NCBI RefSeq assembly: GCF_030272895.1
Contig: NZ_JALRNF010000026.1
Coordinates: 23,081-87,080 of the forward strand
Direction of reading: 5' to 3'
DNA from: Pseudomonas sp. BGr12
Lineage (GTDB): Bacteria > Pseudomonadota > Gammaproteobacteria > Pseudomonadales > Pseudomonadaceae
Length of the DNA: 64,000 nt
The notes under the pieces were generated by a model. The model was not told where the DNA came from. It saw nothing but the letters and a program-made list of their open reading frames with translations, and searched no databases. Positions 52,239 through 61,669 of this stretch are shown here, piece by piece. Every line of letters begins with the position of its first letter. The first letter of the stretch is position 1. The position numbers and the translations under genes were made by a program.

Positions 52239-55094
52239 ATGAATGACCATGGACGAGGTGTCCCCCTGCAATTGCTGGTGGCGCTGGCCATCATGCTGGG
52301 CATGTTGCTGCTGGGCGCCGCCCTGGCCTGGCAGAGCTACCTGGGCACCCGGCAGACGCTGGTCGCCGCCGCCGGCGATGCCGCCCAGCAGGTCGGCAAG
52401 ACCATCGACGAACGCGCCCGACGCCTGGTCGACCCGGTGCAGAGCAGCATCCGGCTGCTGGCCTTCAACCCGGCCGCCGGCAATCTCACCCAGCGTCTGG
52501 AGCGACTGCCGCAACTGGTCGAGAGCCTGGACAGCAACCGCATGCTCAGTGCCGTGTACGTCGGCTACCCGAACGGCGAGTTCCTCCTGATCCGTCGGCT
52601 ACGCGATGCGCAACAGCAGCAGCGCTTTGCGGCGCCGAGTGGCACGGCGTTCCTGGTGCAGAGCGTCAGCCTTGGCGACAAGGGTGCGATGCTGGGCGAA
52701 TGGCGTTTCTACGACCGGGCGCTGACCCTGCTCAAGACCCAGGTCCAGCCGGACTATCACTACGATCCACGCCCGCGCCCCTGGTTCGTCGAAGCCTCCG
52801 GACAGTCCGGCACCGTGCTGACCCGTCCCTATGTGTTCTTCACCACCCGCGAGATCGGTCTGACCATGGCGCAGCGCAGTGTCGACGGCGGGGCGGTGAT
52901 CGGCATGGACGTCTCGGTCAATGACCTGGCCAGCGAGAGCCGCGACCTGCGCATGACCGCCGGCTCCGAGATCGCCGTGATCGACGACCAGGGCAACGTG
53001 GTGGCGTATCCGGACCTTGAGCGGGTCATCGTCCGTGAGGGCGATGCGGTGCGCCTGTCGCGCATCGGCGAGCTGGGCATTCCCAGCCTTGCGCACCTCT
53101 ACGCCGACCCGCCCCAGGGCACCAAGCCCCAGCCTTATCAGGTCGAAGGGCAAACCTGGTATGGCATACGCGTGCAACTGACGACCCTGGCCGGGCAGGA
53201 TCTGCAGGTATTGATCGCCGTGCCGGCCCACGAGCTGCTGGCCGATGCGCGCAAGGTGCTGTTCGAGCAGTTGCTCTGGGCCGTGGTACTGATGGCCGTG
53301 TTGCTGCTGCTCGGCGGGCTGCTCGGCCAACGCATCGGCCGCCCGCTGCGCCTGCTGGCCAGGCAGGTGCACGGCCTGGCCGGTTTCGATTTCAGCTGCG
53401 AAGTGGGGGTCAGGTCGCGGGTGTCCGAGGTGCGGGAGCTGAGCCAGGTACTCAGCCGCATGTCCGGCACGATCCGCAGCTTGCAGGCGATCACCCTCAC
53501 GCTCAGTCGCGAGAGCGACCTGGAGCGGATGCTCGACGGGGTACTGGGCCACCTGGTGGACGCTGCCGGAGTGAGCGCCGGCGCCGTGTACCTGTACGAT
53601 GTCGAGCGCGCTTCGCTGCGCCTGGCCGCCGCCTGCCGGGGCCAGGACTACCCCGATGAACTGGCGGTGTGCGAGGGCGATCACGAGGATCTGCCGGCCG
53701 CCGTGACCCAGGCCCTGGCACTTCGAGGAAGGAGCCTGGCGGTCGTACTCAATGACCGCAGCCAGGCACTGCTGGGCATCCTGGTCCTGCAACTGGGCAG
53801 TGAGTATGCCAGCGATGAAGTGCGTCAACCGTTCAGGCGTTTTGTCGAGGAAGTGTCCGGCGCGGCCGCCGTGGCCATCGAGACGCGCCAGCTGGTCGAG
53901 GCCCAGCGCCGACTGATGGACGCCATGATCAAGCTGCTGGCAGATGCCATCGATGCCAAGAGCCCCTATACCGGCGGCCACTGCGAACGGGTACCGCAGC
54001 TGGCGCAGTTGCTGCTGGACCAGGCCGTACAGGCCGACAGCGGTCCGTATGCCGACTTCAGCATGACCGAGGCGCAGCGCTACGAGTTCGGCATTGCCGC
54101 CTGGCTGCACGATTGCGGCAAGGTCACCAGCCCCGAGCATGTGGTGGACAAGGCGACCAAGCTGGAGAGCCTGTACAACCGTATCCATGAGGTACGCATG
54201 CGTTTCGAAGTGCTCTGGCGCGATGCCGAGCTTGCGTACTGGCAAGGCCTGGCGGGCGGCGCGGATCAACAGGCGCTGCAACGCACGCTGGAGCGCAGCC
54301 GGGCCGAACTGCAGGAGGAATTCAGTTTCGTCGCCAAGGCCAATGTCGGCGGCGAGTCCATGCAGGAGGAGGACATCGAGCGCTTGCAGCGGATCGGCCA
54401 GCGCCGCTGGTGGCGACACTTCGACAATCGCCTGGGCATCTCTCATGAGGAAGAGGCGCGTTTTGCTGGCGCGCCGCCGGTGCCCTTGCCGGTGGAGGAG
54501 CCACTGCTCGCCGATCGCAGCGAGCATCGCGTGCCCTGGGGCCCGCGCAAGCCGCCGGTGACCCGGGACGACCCGCGCAATGTCTGGGGTTTCGACATGC
54601 GCCTGCCGGCCAATGCCAGCAACCTCGGCGAGCTGTACAACCTGTCGATTCGACGCGGCACGTTGAACGAAGAGGAACGCTTCAAGATCAACGAGCATAT
54701 CGTGCAGACCATCATCATGCTCGAATCCCTGCCGTTTCCGCGCCATCTGCGGCGCGTTCCGGCCATTGCCGGCAACCATCACGAGAAGATGGACGGCAGC
54801 GGCTACCCGCGTCGGCTGGGCAAGGACGACCTGAGCATTCCCGAGCGGGTGATGGCGATCGCCGACATCTTCGAGGCGCTGACGGCCGCCGACCGACCGT
54901 ACAAGGCGCCCAAGACCTTGTCCGAGTCGGTGAAGATCCTCGTCTTCATGGCCCGCGACAAGCACATCGACGGGCAACTGCTGCAACTGTTCCTGAGCAG
55001 CGGGGTGTATCGCCAGTATGCCGAGCGGTTTCTTCGGCCCGAGCAGATCGACGAGGTGGATGTGGGGTACTGGATGGGGCAGCTCCAGGGGTAA
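52239..55094 (+). CDS. Cache-HAMP-GAF-HD-GYP c-di-GMP phosphodiesterase
   Basis: This is a 951-residue membrane sensor enzyme. TM1 is at about 10-32. A large periplasmic dCache domain follows (to about 340; RPYVFFTTREIGLTMAQRSVDGGAVIGMDVSV). TM2 is at about 348-368, with a HAMP-like linker, a GAF-like domain (about 430-555) and the HD-GYP domain. Metal and catalytic motifs: GGHCERVPQLA, His624-Asp625 in LHDCGK, His847-His848 in NHHEKMDGSGYP, and DIFEALTAADRPYK. The HD and GYP motifs are separated by about 220 residues instead of about 60, so an insert of roughly 160 residues is present. Ligand unknown. Confidence 0.9.
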   Translation: MNDHGRGVPLQLLVALAIMLGMLLLGAALAWQSYLGTRQTLVAAAGDAAQQVGKTIDERARRLVDPVQSSIRLLAFNPAAGNLTQRLERLPQLVESLDSNRMLSAVYVGYPNGEFLLIRRLRDAQQQQRFAAPSGTAFLVQSVSLGDKGAMLGEWRFYDRALTLLKTQVQPDYHYDPRPRPWFVEASGQSGTVLTRPYVFFTTREIGLTMAQRSVDGGAVIGMDVSVNDLASESRDLRMTAGSEIAVIDDQGNVVAYPDLERVIVREGDAVRLSRIGELGIPSLAHLYADPPQGTKPQPYQVEGQTWYGIRVQLTTLAGQDLQVLIAVPAHELLADARKVLFEQLLWAVVLMAVLLLLGGLLGQRIGRPLRLLARQVHGLAGFDFSCEVGVRSRVSEVRELSQVLSRMSGTIRSLQAITLTLSRESDLERMLDGVLGHLVDAAGVSAGAVYLYDVERASLRLAAACRGQDYPDELAVCEGDHEDLPAAVTQALALRGRSLAVVLNDRSQALLGILVLQLGSEYASDEVRQPFRRFVEEVSGAAAVAIETRQLVEAQRRLMDAMIKLLADAIDAKSPYTGGHCERVPQLAQLLLDQAVQADSGPYADFSMTEAQRYEFGIAAWLHDCGKVTSPEHVVDKATKLESLYNRIHEVRMRFEVLWRDAELAYWQGLAGGADQQALQRTLERSRAELQEEFSFVAKANVGGESMQEEDIERLQRIGQRRWWRHFDNRLGISHEEEARFAGAPPVPLPVEEPLLADRSEHRVPWGPRKPPVTRDDPRNVWGFDMRLPANASNLGELYNLSIRRGTLNEEERFKINEHIVQTIIMLESLPFPRHLRRVPAIAGNHHEKMDGSGYPRRLGKDDLSIPERVMAIADIFEALTAADRPYKAPKTLSESVKILVFMARDKHIDGQLLQLFLSSGVYRQYAERFLRPEQIDEVDVGYWMGQLQG

Positions 55095-55229
55095 CACCAA
55101 GCGCAAACGATCACCTCCGAGGTCCGCTTGTACGGCACCAGGCGCGGGGTTGTCAGTGTTGATTCCGATCAATGGATCGTGGCTGCCAATGGTGTAAACA
55201 GCTGCTCACTTTTCATTGGGGTGTAGTCG

Positions 55230-55541
55230 ATGTGCCAGTCCAACCAGACAACCCGGATCCTGTGCAGCGATCCTGAAGTTGCCGAGCACCTGCGCCAGCA
55301 GTTGCTTGAGACAGCGCCCGATTGCGAGGTATTGAGCGCACCGGGTGACTGCAGCCGGGCACCTTTTTGCCGCTGGCTCGGTGAGGAACAACTGGGCCCG
55401 GCAGGCTGGGTGTATGCCGCGTTGGTCGAGGCCACCGAGGTGCTGGAGCAGACGCGGCACTCGTTCAAGTCCCGGGAGTTGGGGCAATTGAGGCAGCGCT
55501 TGAAGGTGCTGCTGGAAAAGTTGTCAGAGAATTCTGAATGA
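55230..55541 (+). CDS. small hypothetical protein
   Basis: This 103-residue acidic protein has no family I recognise. It starts MCQSNQTTRILCSDPEVAEHL and ends with a likely coiled-coil (RELGQLRQRLKVLLEKLSE). A GGGGTG purine run lies about 7 nt before the ATG. Codon usage is like its neighbours. It could be the 3' neighbour or cofactor of the HD-GYP gene. The promoter of a candidate small RNA begins inside its last codons. No membrane segment. Confidence 0.55.
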   Translation: MCQSNQTTRILCSDPEVAEHLRQQLLETAPDCEVLSAPGDCSRAPFCRWLGEEQLGPAGWVYAALVEATEVLEQTRHSFKSRELGQLRQRLKVLLEKLSENSE

Positions 55542-55549
55542 TGTAAATA
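55521..55549 (+). promoter_or_regulatory. sigma-70-like promoter of the candidate small RNA
   Basis: TTGTCA (55521-55526; consensus TTGACA, 5 of 6) and TAAATA (55544-55549) are separated by exactly 17 bp. The expected start is near 55556-55558, immediately before the first stem-loop. The promoter overlaps the 3' end of the 103-residue gene. Confidence 0.5.
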
Positions 55550-55556
55550 TGCCATT

Positions 55557-55672
55557 AGTAGGTTCCGCGTCCACGCGGGAACCGGCTTTGCCGAGCAGGA
55601 CATAGGGCCTGAAAGACGAAGCGCCGTGACACCCGTTCTTGTCCAGAACGCGGTGCCGCGGCGTTTTTTTTT
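55557..55672 (+). ncRNA. candidate structured small RNA or leader RNA, about 116 nt
   Basis: This stretch sits between the 103-residue gene and the GGDEF-EAL gene. Four stems are visible: SL1 GGTTCCGCG/CGC(G)GGAACC (55561-55583); SL2 CGGC-TTT-GCCG (55583-55593); SL3 CAGG/CCTG with loop acatAGGG (55596-55611); and a terminator hairpin (55622-55663) with nine T residues. A promoter with correct spacing precedes it. The GGDEF-EAL ribosome site comes 25 bp after the T-run, so the RNA could be either an independent sRNA or an attenuator/riboswitch for that gene. SL1 and SL3 expose GGA/AGGG motifs of the kind RsmA binds. I do not recognise a known family. Confidence 0.55.
55622..55672 (+). terminator. 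strong intrinsic terminator at the end of the candidate RNA
   Basis: Seventeen pairs with one mismatch and one bulge: CGCCGTG, CACC and CGTTCT on the 5' side pair with AGAACG, GGTG and CGCGGCG on the 3' side around a 5-nt loop. Nine T residues follow (55664-55672). Confidence 0.85.
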
Positions 55673-55712
55673 GTCGGCGAAAAGGCGTCTGTACTCACTC
55701 AGGGGCATAAGA

Positions 55713-57917
55713 ATGAAGGTGACAAAAGATCTGACGGAGCTGCTCAGGCGTATCCGGCTTGATCGTGAAGAGATCATCGAGCGTTTCCGTTTTCTTGACT
55801 GGGGGCCTGAAGATGCCGAGCGACTGGGCGCCGCGGCCCGGCGCATGGGGCCCGAGCAGCAGGTTTTCGTCGACCATTTGTACCGTCACCTGGCGCAGTT
55901 CCCCACGCCGTCGGCGCTGCTTCGTGCGCCCGGGGTCACGGCAAGGCTCAAGCACAGCCAGTCCGAGTATTACCAGTGCTTGTGGGGCGGGCCGTACGAT
56001 GACGATTACATCAATGGTCGACTGCGCATCGGGGTGATTCACCAGCAGGTCGGCCTGGAATTGAAGTGGTACCTGGGTGCCTATCGCCTGTACCTCAGTG
56101 ACATGCTCGCCAGCCTGTTCGGCGACGATCCCGACGCGATCCTCTATTCAAGTCTGTTGAAAGCGGTGTTCTTCGACATGACTCTGGCCATCGACACCTA
56201 CAGCGCGGCGCAGAACAAGGCGCTGGAGGACAGCGAAGCGCGTTTCGCCCGTGCCCTGCGCGGCGCCAATGACGGGCTTTGGGACTGGCATGTCGATCAG
56301 GACCGGCTGTATGTGTCCGAGCGCTGGGCAAGTATGCTGGGCCTGAGTCGCGACAGCATCGGTGAAACCAGTGCAAGCTGGTTCGGGCGCGTGCATCCGG
56401 ATGACCTGCCGGATTTTCGCCACGCCATCGATGCCCATCTACAAGGGCAGACGTCCTCTGTCCACCATGAGTACCGCATCCGCCAACATGACGGCGACTA
56501 CCGGTGGGTGCTGGTGCGGGGTGTCGCCGAAGCGACGACGCCGGGGCACCTGCGCATGGCCGGGTCACAAACCGATATCAGTGCACGCAAGGACGTCGAG
56601 CAGCGCCTCAAACATGCCGCCCACCATGACGCCCTGACCGGCCTTGCCAACCGTATGCGCCTTGACGAGCACATGCAGAAGACCCTGGTGGAAAAGCGCA
56701 AGGGCGGCAGCCACGAGGCGTTGTTGTTCATCGACCTGGACCGCTTCAAGTTGATCAACGATAGCCTTGGCCACAGCGTGGGCGATCGCGTCCTGATCGA
56801 AGTGGCGCAGCGCTTGCGAGGCTCGCTGCGCCCGGGCGACCAGTTGTTTCGCTTCGGCGGCGACGAGTTCATCGTGCTACTGCATGACCTCACCTGCGGC
56901 CGTGACGCCGAGCGCGTCTCCCAGCGCATTCTCGACAGTCTGCATCAGCCGCTGCAGGTGGATGATCGGACCCTGGTGGTCAGTGCGAGCATCGGTATCG
57001 CCCCGCTGCAAGACGACGGCAAGACACTGGATGCCTTGCAGGCCGCCGACCTTGCCCTCTACAGCGCCAAGTCGGCCGGCAAGGCGCGCTTCGCCCACTA
57101 CAGCGAAGCCCTGCAGGATACCGCGCAGCACCATCTGGAACTGGAGTCCGCGCTGGGCCTGGCACTGCAGCACGATGAATTCGAGTTGCACTACCAACCG
57201 ATCTATCGCCTTGAGCAGGGCGTCCCCCGCGTGACCGGGGTCGAAGCATTGTTGCGCTGGCACCAGGGTGAGCGCCTGGTCTCACCCCTGGAGTTCATAC
57301 CGGCGCTTGAGGAATCAGGGGAAATCATCCGCGTTGGCGAGTGGGTACTGCGCCAGGCCTGCCAGCAAACCCGCTTGTGGCAACAGGCCGGACACAAGCA
57401 TCTGCGCTGTTCGGTCAACATCTCCAGTATCCAGTTGCAACAAGTGGATTTCGCCCTGCGCCTGATCGACATCCTCCAGGAAAGCGGCCTGCCACCGGCC
57501 AGCCTGATCCTGGAGATTACCGAAAGCCAGCTGATGCATGACGACCGGGTCACATTGGCCAGCCTGAGTGAACTGGCCAGTCTTGGCGTGCTGTTGGCGC
57601 TGGACGATTTTGGTACCGGTTACTCCTCCCTGGGCTACCTCGCGCGCTTTCCGCTGCACATTCTCAAGCTGGACAAGAGCTTCATCGGTAGCGTCCCGCA
57701 TGACCACAAGCAGAGCGCGATCAGCCAGGCAATCATCGGCCTGGGGCGTAGCCTTGGCCTGGAAGTCGTGGCGGAGGGGATCGAGAACCCGGCACAGCTC
57801 GATTTCATCATCACGCAAGGCTGCCACTACGCCCAGGGCTACTGGTTCAGCCGACCGCGATCCGCCGTGCAGATGCAAGGGTTATTGAGTGGAGAGGACT
57901 GTTTCGAAGGGCATTGA
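55713..57917 (+). CDS. globin-coupled PAS-GGDEF-EAL protein
   Basis: This is a 734-residue soluble oxygen sensor with c-di-GMP enzymes. The N-terminal protoglobin domain (about 15-155) has the proximal haem His110 in RLRIGVIHQQVG. A PAS fold follows (about 170-300). The GGDEF domain has the intact active site RFGGDEFIVLL and, five residues upstream, the inhibitory RPGD (RxxD) site. The EAL domain has GVEALLRW, VNISSIQ, LEITESQ, LDDFGTGYSSLGYL, LKLDKSF and VAEGIE, all consistent with activity. It may therefore both make and degrade c-di-GMP according to O2. ATG 55713 has AGGGG 8 nt upstream. A structured RNA lies just upstream and an Aer-type receptor just downstream. Confidence 0.93.
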   Translation: MKVTKDLTELLRRIRLDREEIIERFRFLDWGPEDAERLGAAARRMGPEQQVFVDHLYRHLAQFPTPSALLRAPGVTARLKHSQSEYYQCLWGGPYDDDYINGRLRIGVIHQQVGLELKWYLGAYRLYLSDMLASLFGDDPDAILYSSLLKAVFFDMTLAIDTYSAAQNKALEDSEARFARALRGANDGLWDWHVDQDRLYVSERWASMLGLSRDSIGETSASWFGRVHPDDLPDFRHAIDAHLQGQTSSVHHEYRIRQHDGDYRWVLVRGVAEATTPGHLRMAGSQTDISARKDVEQRLKHAAHHDALTGLANRMRLDEHMQKTLVEKRKGGSHEALLFIDLDRFKLINDSLGHSVGDRVLIEVAQRLRGSLRPGDQLFRFGGDEFIVLLHDLTCGRDAERVSQRILDSLHQPLQVDDRTLVVSASIGIAPLQDDGKTLDALQAADLALYSAKSAGKARFAHYSEALQDTAQHHLELESALGLALQHDEFELHYQPIYRLEQGVPRVTGVEALLRWHQGERLVSPLEFIPALEESGEIIRVGEWVLRQACQQTRLWQQAGHKHLRCSVNISSIQLQQVDFALRLIDILQESGLPPASLILEITESQLMHDDRVTLASLSELASLGVLLALDDFGTGYSSLGYLARFPLHILKLDKSFIGSVPHDHKQSAISQAIIGLGRSLGLEVVAEGIENPAQLDFIITQGCHYAQGYWFSRPRSAVQMQGLLSGEDCFEGH

Positions 57918-57980
57918 TGCCTAGTGGTGTAGTTGAGGTTGTGGCACCCCGCGATTATCCATCAGCTCAGAAGGCAAATA

Positions 57981-59570
57981 ATGAAAATCAATCTTCCGGT
58001 CAGTGGTCGTGCAGTCCAGGTCAGCGCCAATGCGAACATTCTTACAACCACCAACCCCAAGGGCGCCATCACCTACGTCAATCCGGATTTCATCAACATC
58101 AGCGGTTACAGTGAGGACGAGTTGCTCGGCGTCAATCACAACATCGTGCGCCATCCGGACATGCCGCCGGAAGCATTCGCCCACCTGTGGCAGACCCTCA
58201 AGGCCGGGCGCTCATGGATGGGGCTGGTAAAGAATCGCTGCAAGAATGGTGACCACTACTGGGTCAGTGCCTATGTCTCGCCGATACAGCGCAACGGCGA
58301 AATCGTGGAGTACCAGTCGGTTCGCACGCTGGCGCCCAAAGCGCTGGTAGAGGCTGCCGAACAGCTCTATGGGCAGTTGCGCAATGGTAAGAAAACTCAC
58401 TGCCTGCGGGCTTCGCGACTGTCCGTCAGCATGCGCCTGGCGCTGGCAGGCGCCGGCCTGAACCTGCTGGGGTTTACTGGCCTGGGCCTGGTTGAAGCAC
58501 TCGCCTGGGAGCATGCGGCCGTCGCCGCACCGCTGTTCAGCGTCCTGTTCGCGGGCCTGCTGCACCAAGGCCTGCGCCCCCTCGACGCGCTTGCCCGCAA
58601 GGCAACACAGATCGCCGATAACCCGTTGAGCCAACGGCTCTACAGCGGTCGCCGGGACTCGTTCGGGCAAATCGACTTCGCCTTGCAAATGCTCGATGCC
58701 GAGACGCGGGCCGTGGTCGGTCGCATTGCCGACTCGGCCCGCCAGTTGAACCAGGAAGCCGACGAACTGGTGGCGGCGGTGGACACCAGCAACTGCGCGA
58801 CCTTGCAGCAGCAAGGCGAAACGGCCCAGGTGGCCAGCGCCATCACCCAGATGGCCAGCAGTGTGCAGGACGTGGCGCGCAACGCCCAGCTCACGGCCAG
58901 CGCCGTGAGCCTGGCCGATCAGGAAACCGACCGGGGGCGGCAACTGGTCGAGCATACCCGCCAGCACATCGACAGCCTCGCCGGTGAGGTGCAGCAGGCC
59001 AGTGCGGTGATTCACCAACTGGAACAGCATGGCCAGGACATCAACCGCGTACTTGAGATCATCCAGAACATCGCCGAACAGACCAACCTGCTCGCCCTCA
59101 ACGCCGCCATCGAGGCCGCGCGCGCAGGCGAAGCGGGGCGCGGTTTTGCCGTGGTTGCCGACGAGGTGCGCGGGCTGGCCTCGCGCACCCAGCAATCGAC
59201 CGCCGAAATCCACGGCACCATCGATACCTTGAGACGTTCCACCACGGATGCGGTGGGCGCGATGCAACGCAGCCACCGCAAGGCCCAGGCCAGTGTCGAG
59301 CAGGCGCTGTCTGCTGCCCGGGCGCTGGACGGCATCACCCAGCGCGTCGGTGAAATCAGCGACATGAGCGTGCAGATTGCCGCGGCCGTGGAGCAGCAGA
59401 GCAGCGTGGGCGAGAGTATCCAGTGCAGCCTCAACGGTATCAGCCAGGCGACCGACAGTAATGTGCTGGCCAGCAACCGCAGCCGCACCACGGCGGCCCA
59501 TGTCGCCAGCCTGGCCGAGCGCCTGCAACTGCTGTCGGCGCAGTTCTGGGGGCGTCAGCAGAATGGGTGA
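57981..59570 (+). CDS. aer: Aer-type aerotaxis receptor (PAS-MCP)
   Basis: This 529-residue methyl-accepting chemotaxis protein is probably the redox sensor for energy taxis. The N-terminal FAD-type PAS domain has [23 protein letters not shown] and [26 protein letters not shown] hydrophobic hairpin (about 150-195), HAMP-like region and the MCP signalling tip [19 protein letters not shown] follow. ATG 57981 is used (AAGG 7 nt upstream); the frame extends to 57933. It lies 63 bp after the globin-coupled c-di-GMP enzyme, so two oxygen/redox sensors are neighbours. The chemosensory adaptor genes are not in the window. Confidence 0.92.
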   Translation: MKINLPVSGRAVQVSANANILTTTNPKGAITYVNPDFINISGYSEDELLGVNHNIVRHPDMPPEAFAHLWQTLKAGRSWMGLVKNRCKNGDHYWVSAYVSPIQRNGEIVEYQSVRTLAPKALVEAAEQLYGQLRNGKKTHCLRASRLSVSMRLALAGAGLNLLGFTGLGLVEALAWEHAAVAAPLFSVLFAGLLHQGLRPLDALARKATQIADNPLSQRLYSGRRDSFGQIDFALQMLDAETRAVVGRIADSARQLNQEADELVAAVDTSNCATLQQQGETAQVASAITQMASSVQDVARNAQLTASAVSLADQETDRGRQLVEHTRQHIDSLAGEVQQASAVIHQLEQHGQDINRVLEIIQNIAEQTNLLALNAAIEAARAGEAGRGFAVVADEVRGLASRTQQSTAEIHGTIDTLRRSTTDAVGAMQRSHRKAQASVEQALSAARALDGITQRVGEISDMSVQIAAAVEQQSSVGESIQCSLNGISQATDSNVLASNRSRTTAAHVASLAERLQLLSAQFWGRQQNG

Positions 59571-59669
59571 CACTACCCGGCCAGGCTGCCAGGGCGAGTA
59601 GCTGCTAGTGTTTACCGGCACAGCACAGGCGTTCGGTTGCGCCAGTGGGTTGAGTACCGGAGGGACACC

Positions 59670-61631
59670 ATGAACGAAGACCCCGCCAGCAAGAGTCGCC
59701 GCCACTTCCTGACCGCCAGTTCCGTGCTCGGCGCTGCCGGGGTGCTGTGCTCGGCCTTGCCGGGTACATCCTTCGCCACCCCGGCGACAAACGCCATGGA
59801 CGCCGAGTTGATCCTGTTCAACGGGCGCTTCCATACGGTCGACCGTGATAAGCCCACGGCCAGCGCGGTGGCCATCCAGGGTGGCAAGTTCATCGCCGTG
59901 GGTACCGACGCCGAGGCGATGGTTCACAAAGGCGCCGGCACACAGCTGATCGACCTCAGGCAGCGCACGATCATCCCGGGCCTGAACGACTCGCACCTGC
60001 ACCTGATCCGCGGCGGCCTGAACTACAACCTGGAGCTGCGCTGGGAGGGCGTGCCGTCGCTGGCCGATGCCCTGCGCATGCTCAAGGCGCAGGCCGAGCG
60101 CACGCCAAGCCCGCAGTGGGTGCGGGTGGTCGGTGGCTGGAACGAATTCCAGTTCGCCGAAAAGCGCCTGCCGACGCTTGAAGAAATCAACCAGGCCGCG
60201 CCCGACACCCCGGTGTTCCTGCTGCACCTGTACGACCGCGCCTTGCTCAACCGCGCCGCCCTCAAGGCCGTAGGCTACAGCAAGGACACGCCCAATCCGC
60301 CGGGCGGCGAGATCCAGCGCGACAAGTTCGGCAACCCCACCGGCATGCTTATCGCCCGGCCCAATGCGACCATTCTCTACGCCACCCTGGCCAAGGGGCC
60401 GAAGCTGCCACTGGAGTACCAGGTCAACTCCACCCGCCAATTCATGCGCGAGCTCAACCGCCTGGGCCTGACCAGTGCCATCGATGCCGGCGGCGGTTAC
60501 CAGAACTACCCGGACGACTACCAGGTGATCCAGGAACTGGCCGACAACGACCAGCTGACCGTGCGCATCGCCTACAACCTGTTCACCCAGAAGCCCAAGG
60601 AAGAGCTTGCCGACTTCAAGAACTGGGCGCAGAAGGTCAAGCCGGGGCAGGGCAATGACTTCCTGCGCCACAACGGCGCCGGCGAGATGCTGGTGTTCTC
60701 CGCCGCCGATTTCGAGGACTTCCTCGAACCCCGCCCGGACCTGCCACAGACCATGGAGCAGGAGCTGGAACCGGTGGTCCGCCACCTGGTGGAGCAGCGC
60801 TGGCCGTTTCGCCTGCATGCCACCTACGACGAGTCCATCTCGCGCATGCTCGACGTGTTCGAGAAGGTCAACCGCGACATGCCGTTCAATGGCCTGCCGT
60901 GGTTCTTCGACCACTGCGAGACCATCACGGCGAAGAACATCGAGCGGGTGAGGGCGCTGGGCGGCGGTATTGCGATCCAGGACCGCATGGCCTTCCAGGG
61001 CGAGTACTTCGTCGAGCGCTACGGTGCCAAGGCTGCCGAGGCGACCCCGCCGATCCAGCGCATGCTGGCCGAGGGCGTACCGGTCGGGGCGGGCACCGAT
61101 GCCACCCGGGTGTCCAGCTACAACCCCTGGACTTCGCTGTACTGGCTGGTCAGCGGCAAGACCGTTGGCGGGCTGGCGCTGTACCCGCAAGGGCTGAGCC
61201 GTGAGACCGCGTTGCAGCTATTCACCCACGGCAGCGCCTGGTTTTCCAGCGAGCAGGGCAAGAAGGGGCAGATCAAGGTCGGCCAGTTGGCGGACCTGGC
61301 GGCGTTGTCGCAGGATTTCTTCAGTGTCGAGCAAGAGGCGATCAAGGGCATCGAGTCGGTGCTGACCGTGGTCGATGGCAAGGTCGTGTATGCCGCCGCC
61401 GAGTTCGACAAGCTGGGCCCGCCTGTGCTGCCGGTGCTGCCCGAGTGGTCGCCGGTGGTCAAGGTCCCGGGGCACTGGCGGGCCGGGGCGCCAGTGGCGG
61501 CGATGCACCAGTGCGTCGGGCCGTGCGGGGTGCATGCCCATCGCCACGAGAAGGCGCGCTACGCCAGTGTGCCGGTGAGTGACTTCCAGGGGTTCTGGGG
61601 GGCGCTGGGGTGTTCCTGCTTTGCCTTCTGA
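59670..61631 (+). CDS. Tat-exported amidohydrolase (YtcJ-like)
   Basis: This is a 653-residue metal-dependent amidohydrolase of the Amidohydro_3 family. It has a twin-arginine signal (SRRHFLTA, then ASSVLGAAGVLCSALPGTSFA), so it is exported folded to the periplasm. Metal and active-site motifs: DSHLHLIRGG, FRLHATYDES, WFFDHCETI and GAGTDATRVSSYNPW. An unusual C-terminal tail carries a Cys/His cluster (HQCVGPCGVHAHRHEKA and CSCFAF). ATG 59670 has GGAGG 7 nt upstream. Its position beside mexT may mean it is MexT-controlled (inference). Substrate unknown. Confidence 0.88.
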   Translation: MNEDPASKSRRHFLTASSVLGAAGVLCSALPGTSFATPATNAMDAELILFNGRFHTVDRDKPTASAVAIQGGKFIAVGTDAEAMVHKGAGTQLIDLRQRTIIPGLNDSHLHLIRGGLNYNLELRWEGVPSLADALRMLKAQAERTPSPQWVRVVGGWNEFQFAEKRLPTLEEINQAAPDTPVFLLHLYDRALLNRAALKAVGYSKDTPNPPGGEIQRDKFGNPTGMLIARPNATILYATLAKGPKLPLEYQVNSTRQFMRELNRLGLTSAIDAGGGYQNYPDDYQVIQELADNDQLTVRIAYNLFTQKPKEELADFKNWAQKVKPGQGNDFLRHNGAGEMLVFSAADFEDFLEPRPDLPQTMEQELEPVVRHLVEQRWPFRLHATYDESISRMLDVFEKVNRDMPFNGLPWFFDHCETITAKNIERVRALGGGIAIQDRMAFQGEYFVERYGAKAAEATPPIQRMLAEGVPVGAGTDATRVSSYNPWTSLYWLVSGKTVGGLALYPQGLSRETALQLFTHGSAWFSSEQGKKGQIKVGQLADLAALSQDFFSVEQEAIKGIESVLTVVDGKVVYAAAEFDKLGPPVLPVLPEWSPVVKVPGHWRAGAPVAAMHQCVGPCGVHAHRHEKARYASVPVSDFQGFWGALGCSCFAF

Positions 61632-61669
61632 CGATAAGGCACGACAGGAAACTCATTGCGTAAGCCTCC

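Noticed and set aside
55557..55672. GEMM (c-di-GMP) riboswitch before the GGDEF-EAL gene
   Set aside because: The typical GEMM conserved bases and tetraloop/receptor are not visible, so I kept it as an unassigned RNA.
58212..61190. 992-codon minus-strand open frame opposite aer and the amidohydrolase
   Set aside because: It crosses two real genes and the gap between them and has no family motif. It is a GC-bias artefact.
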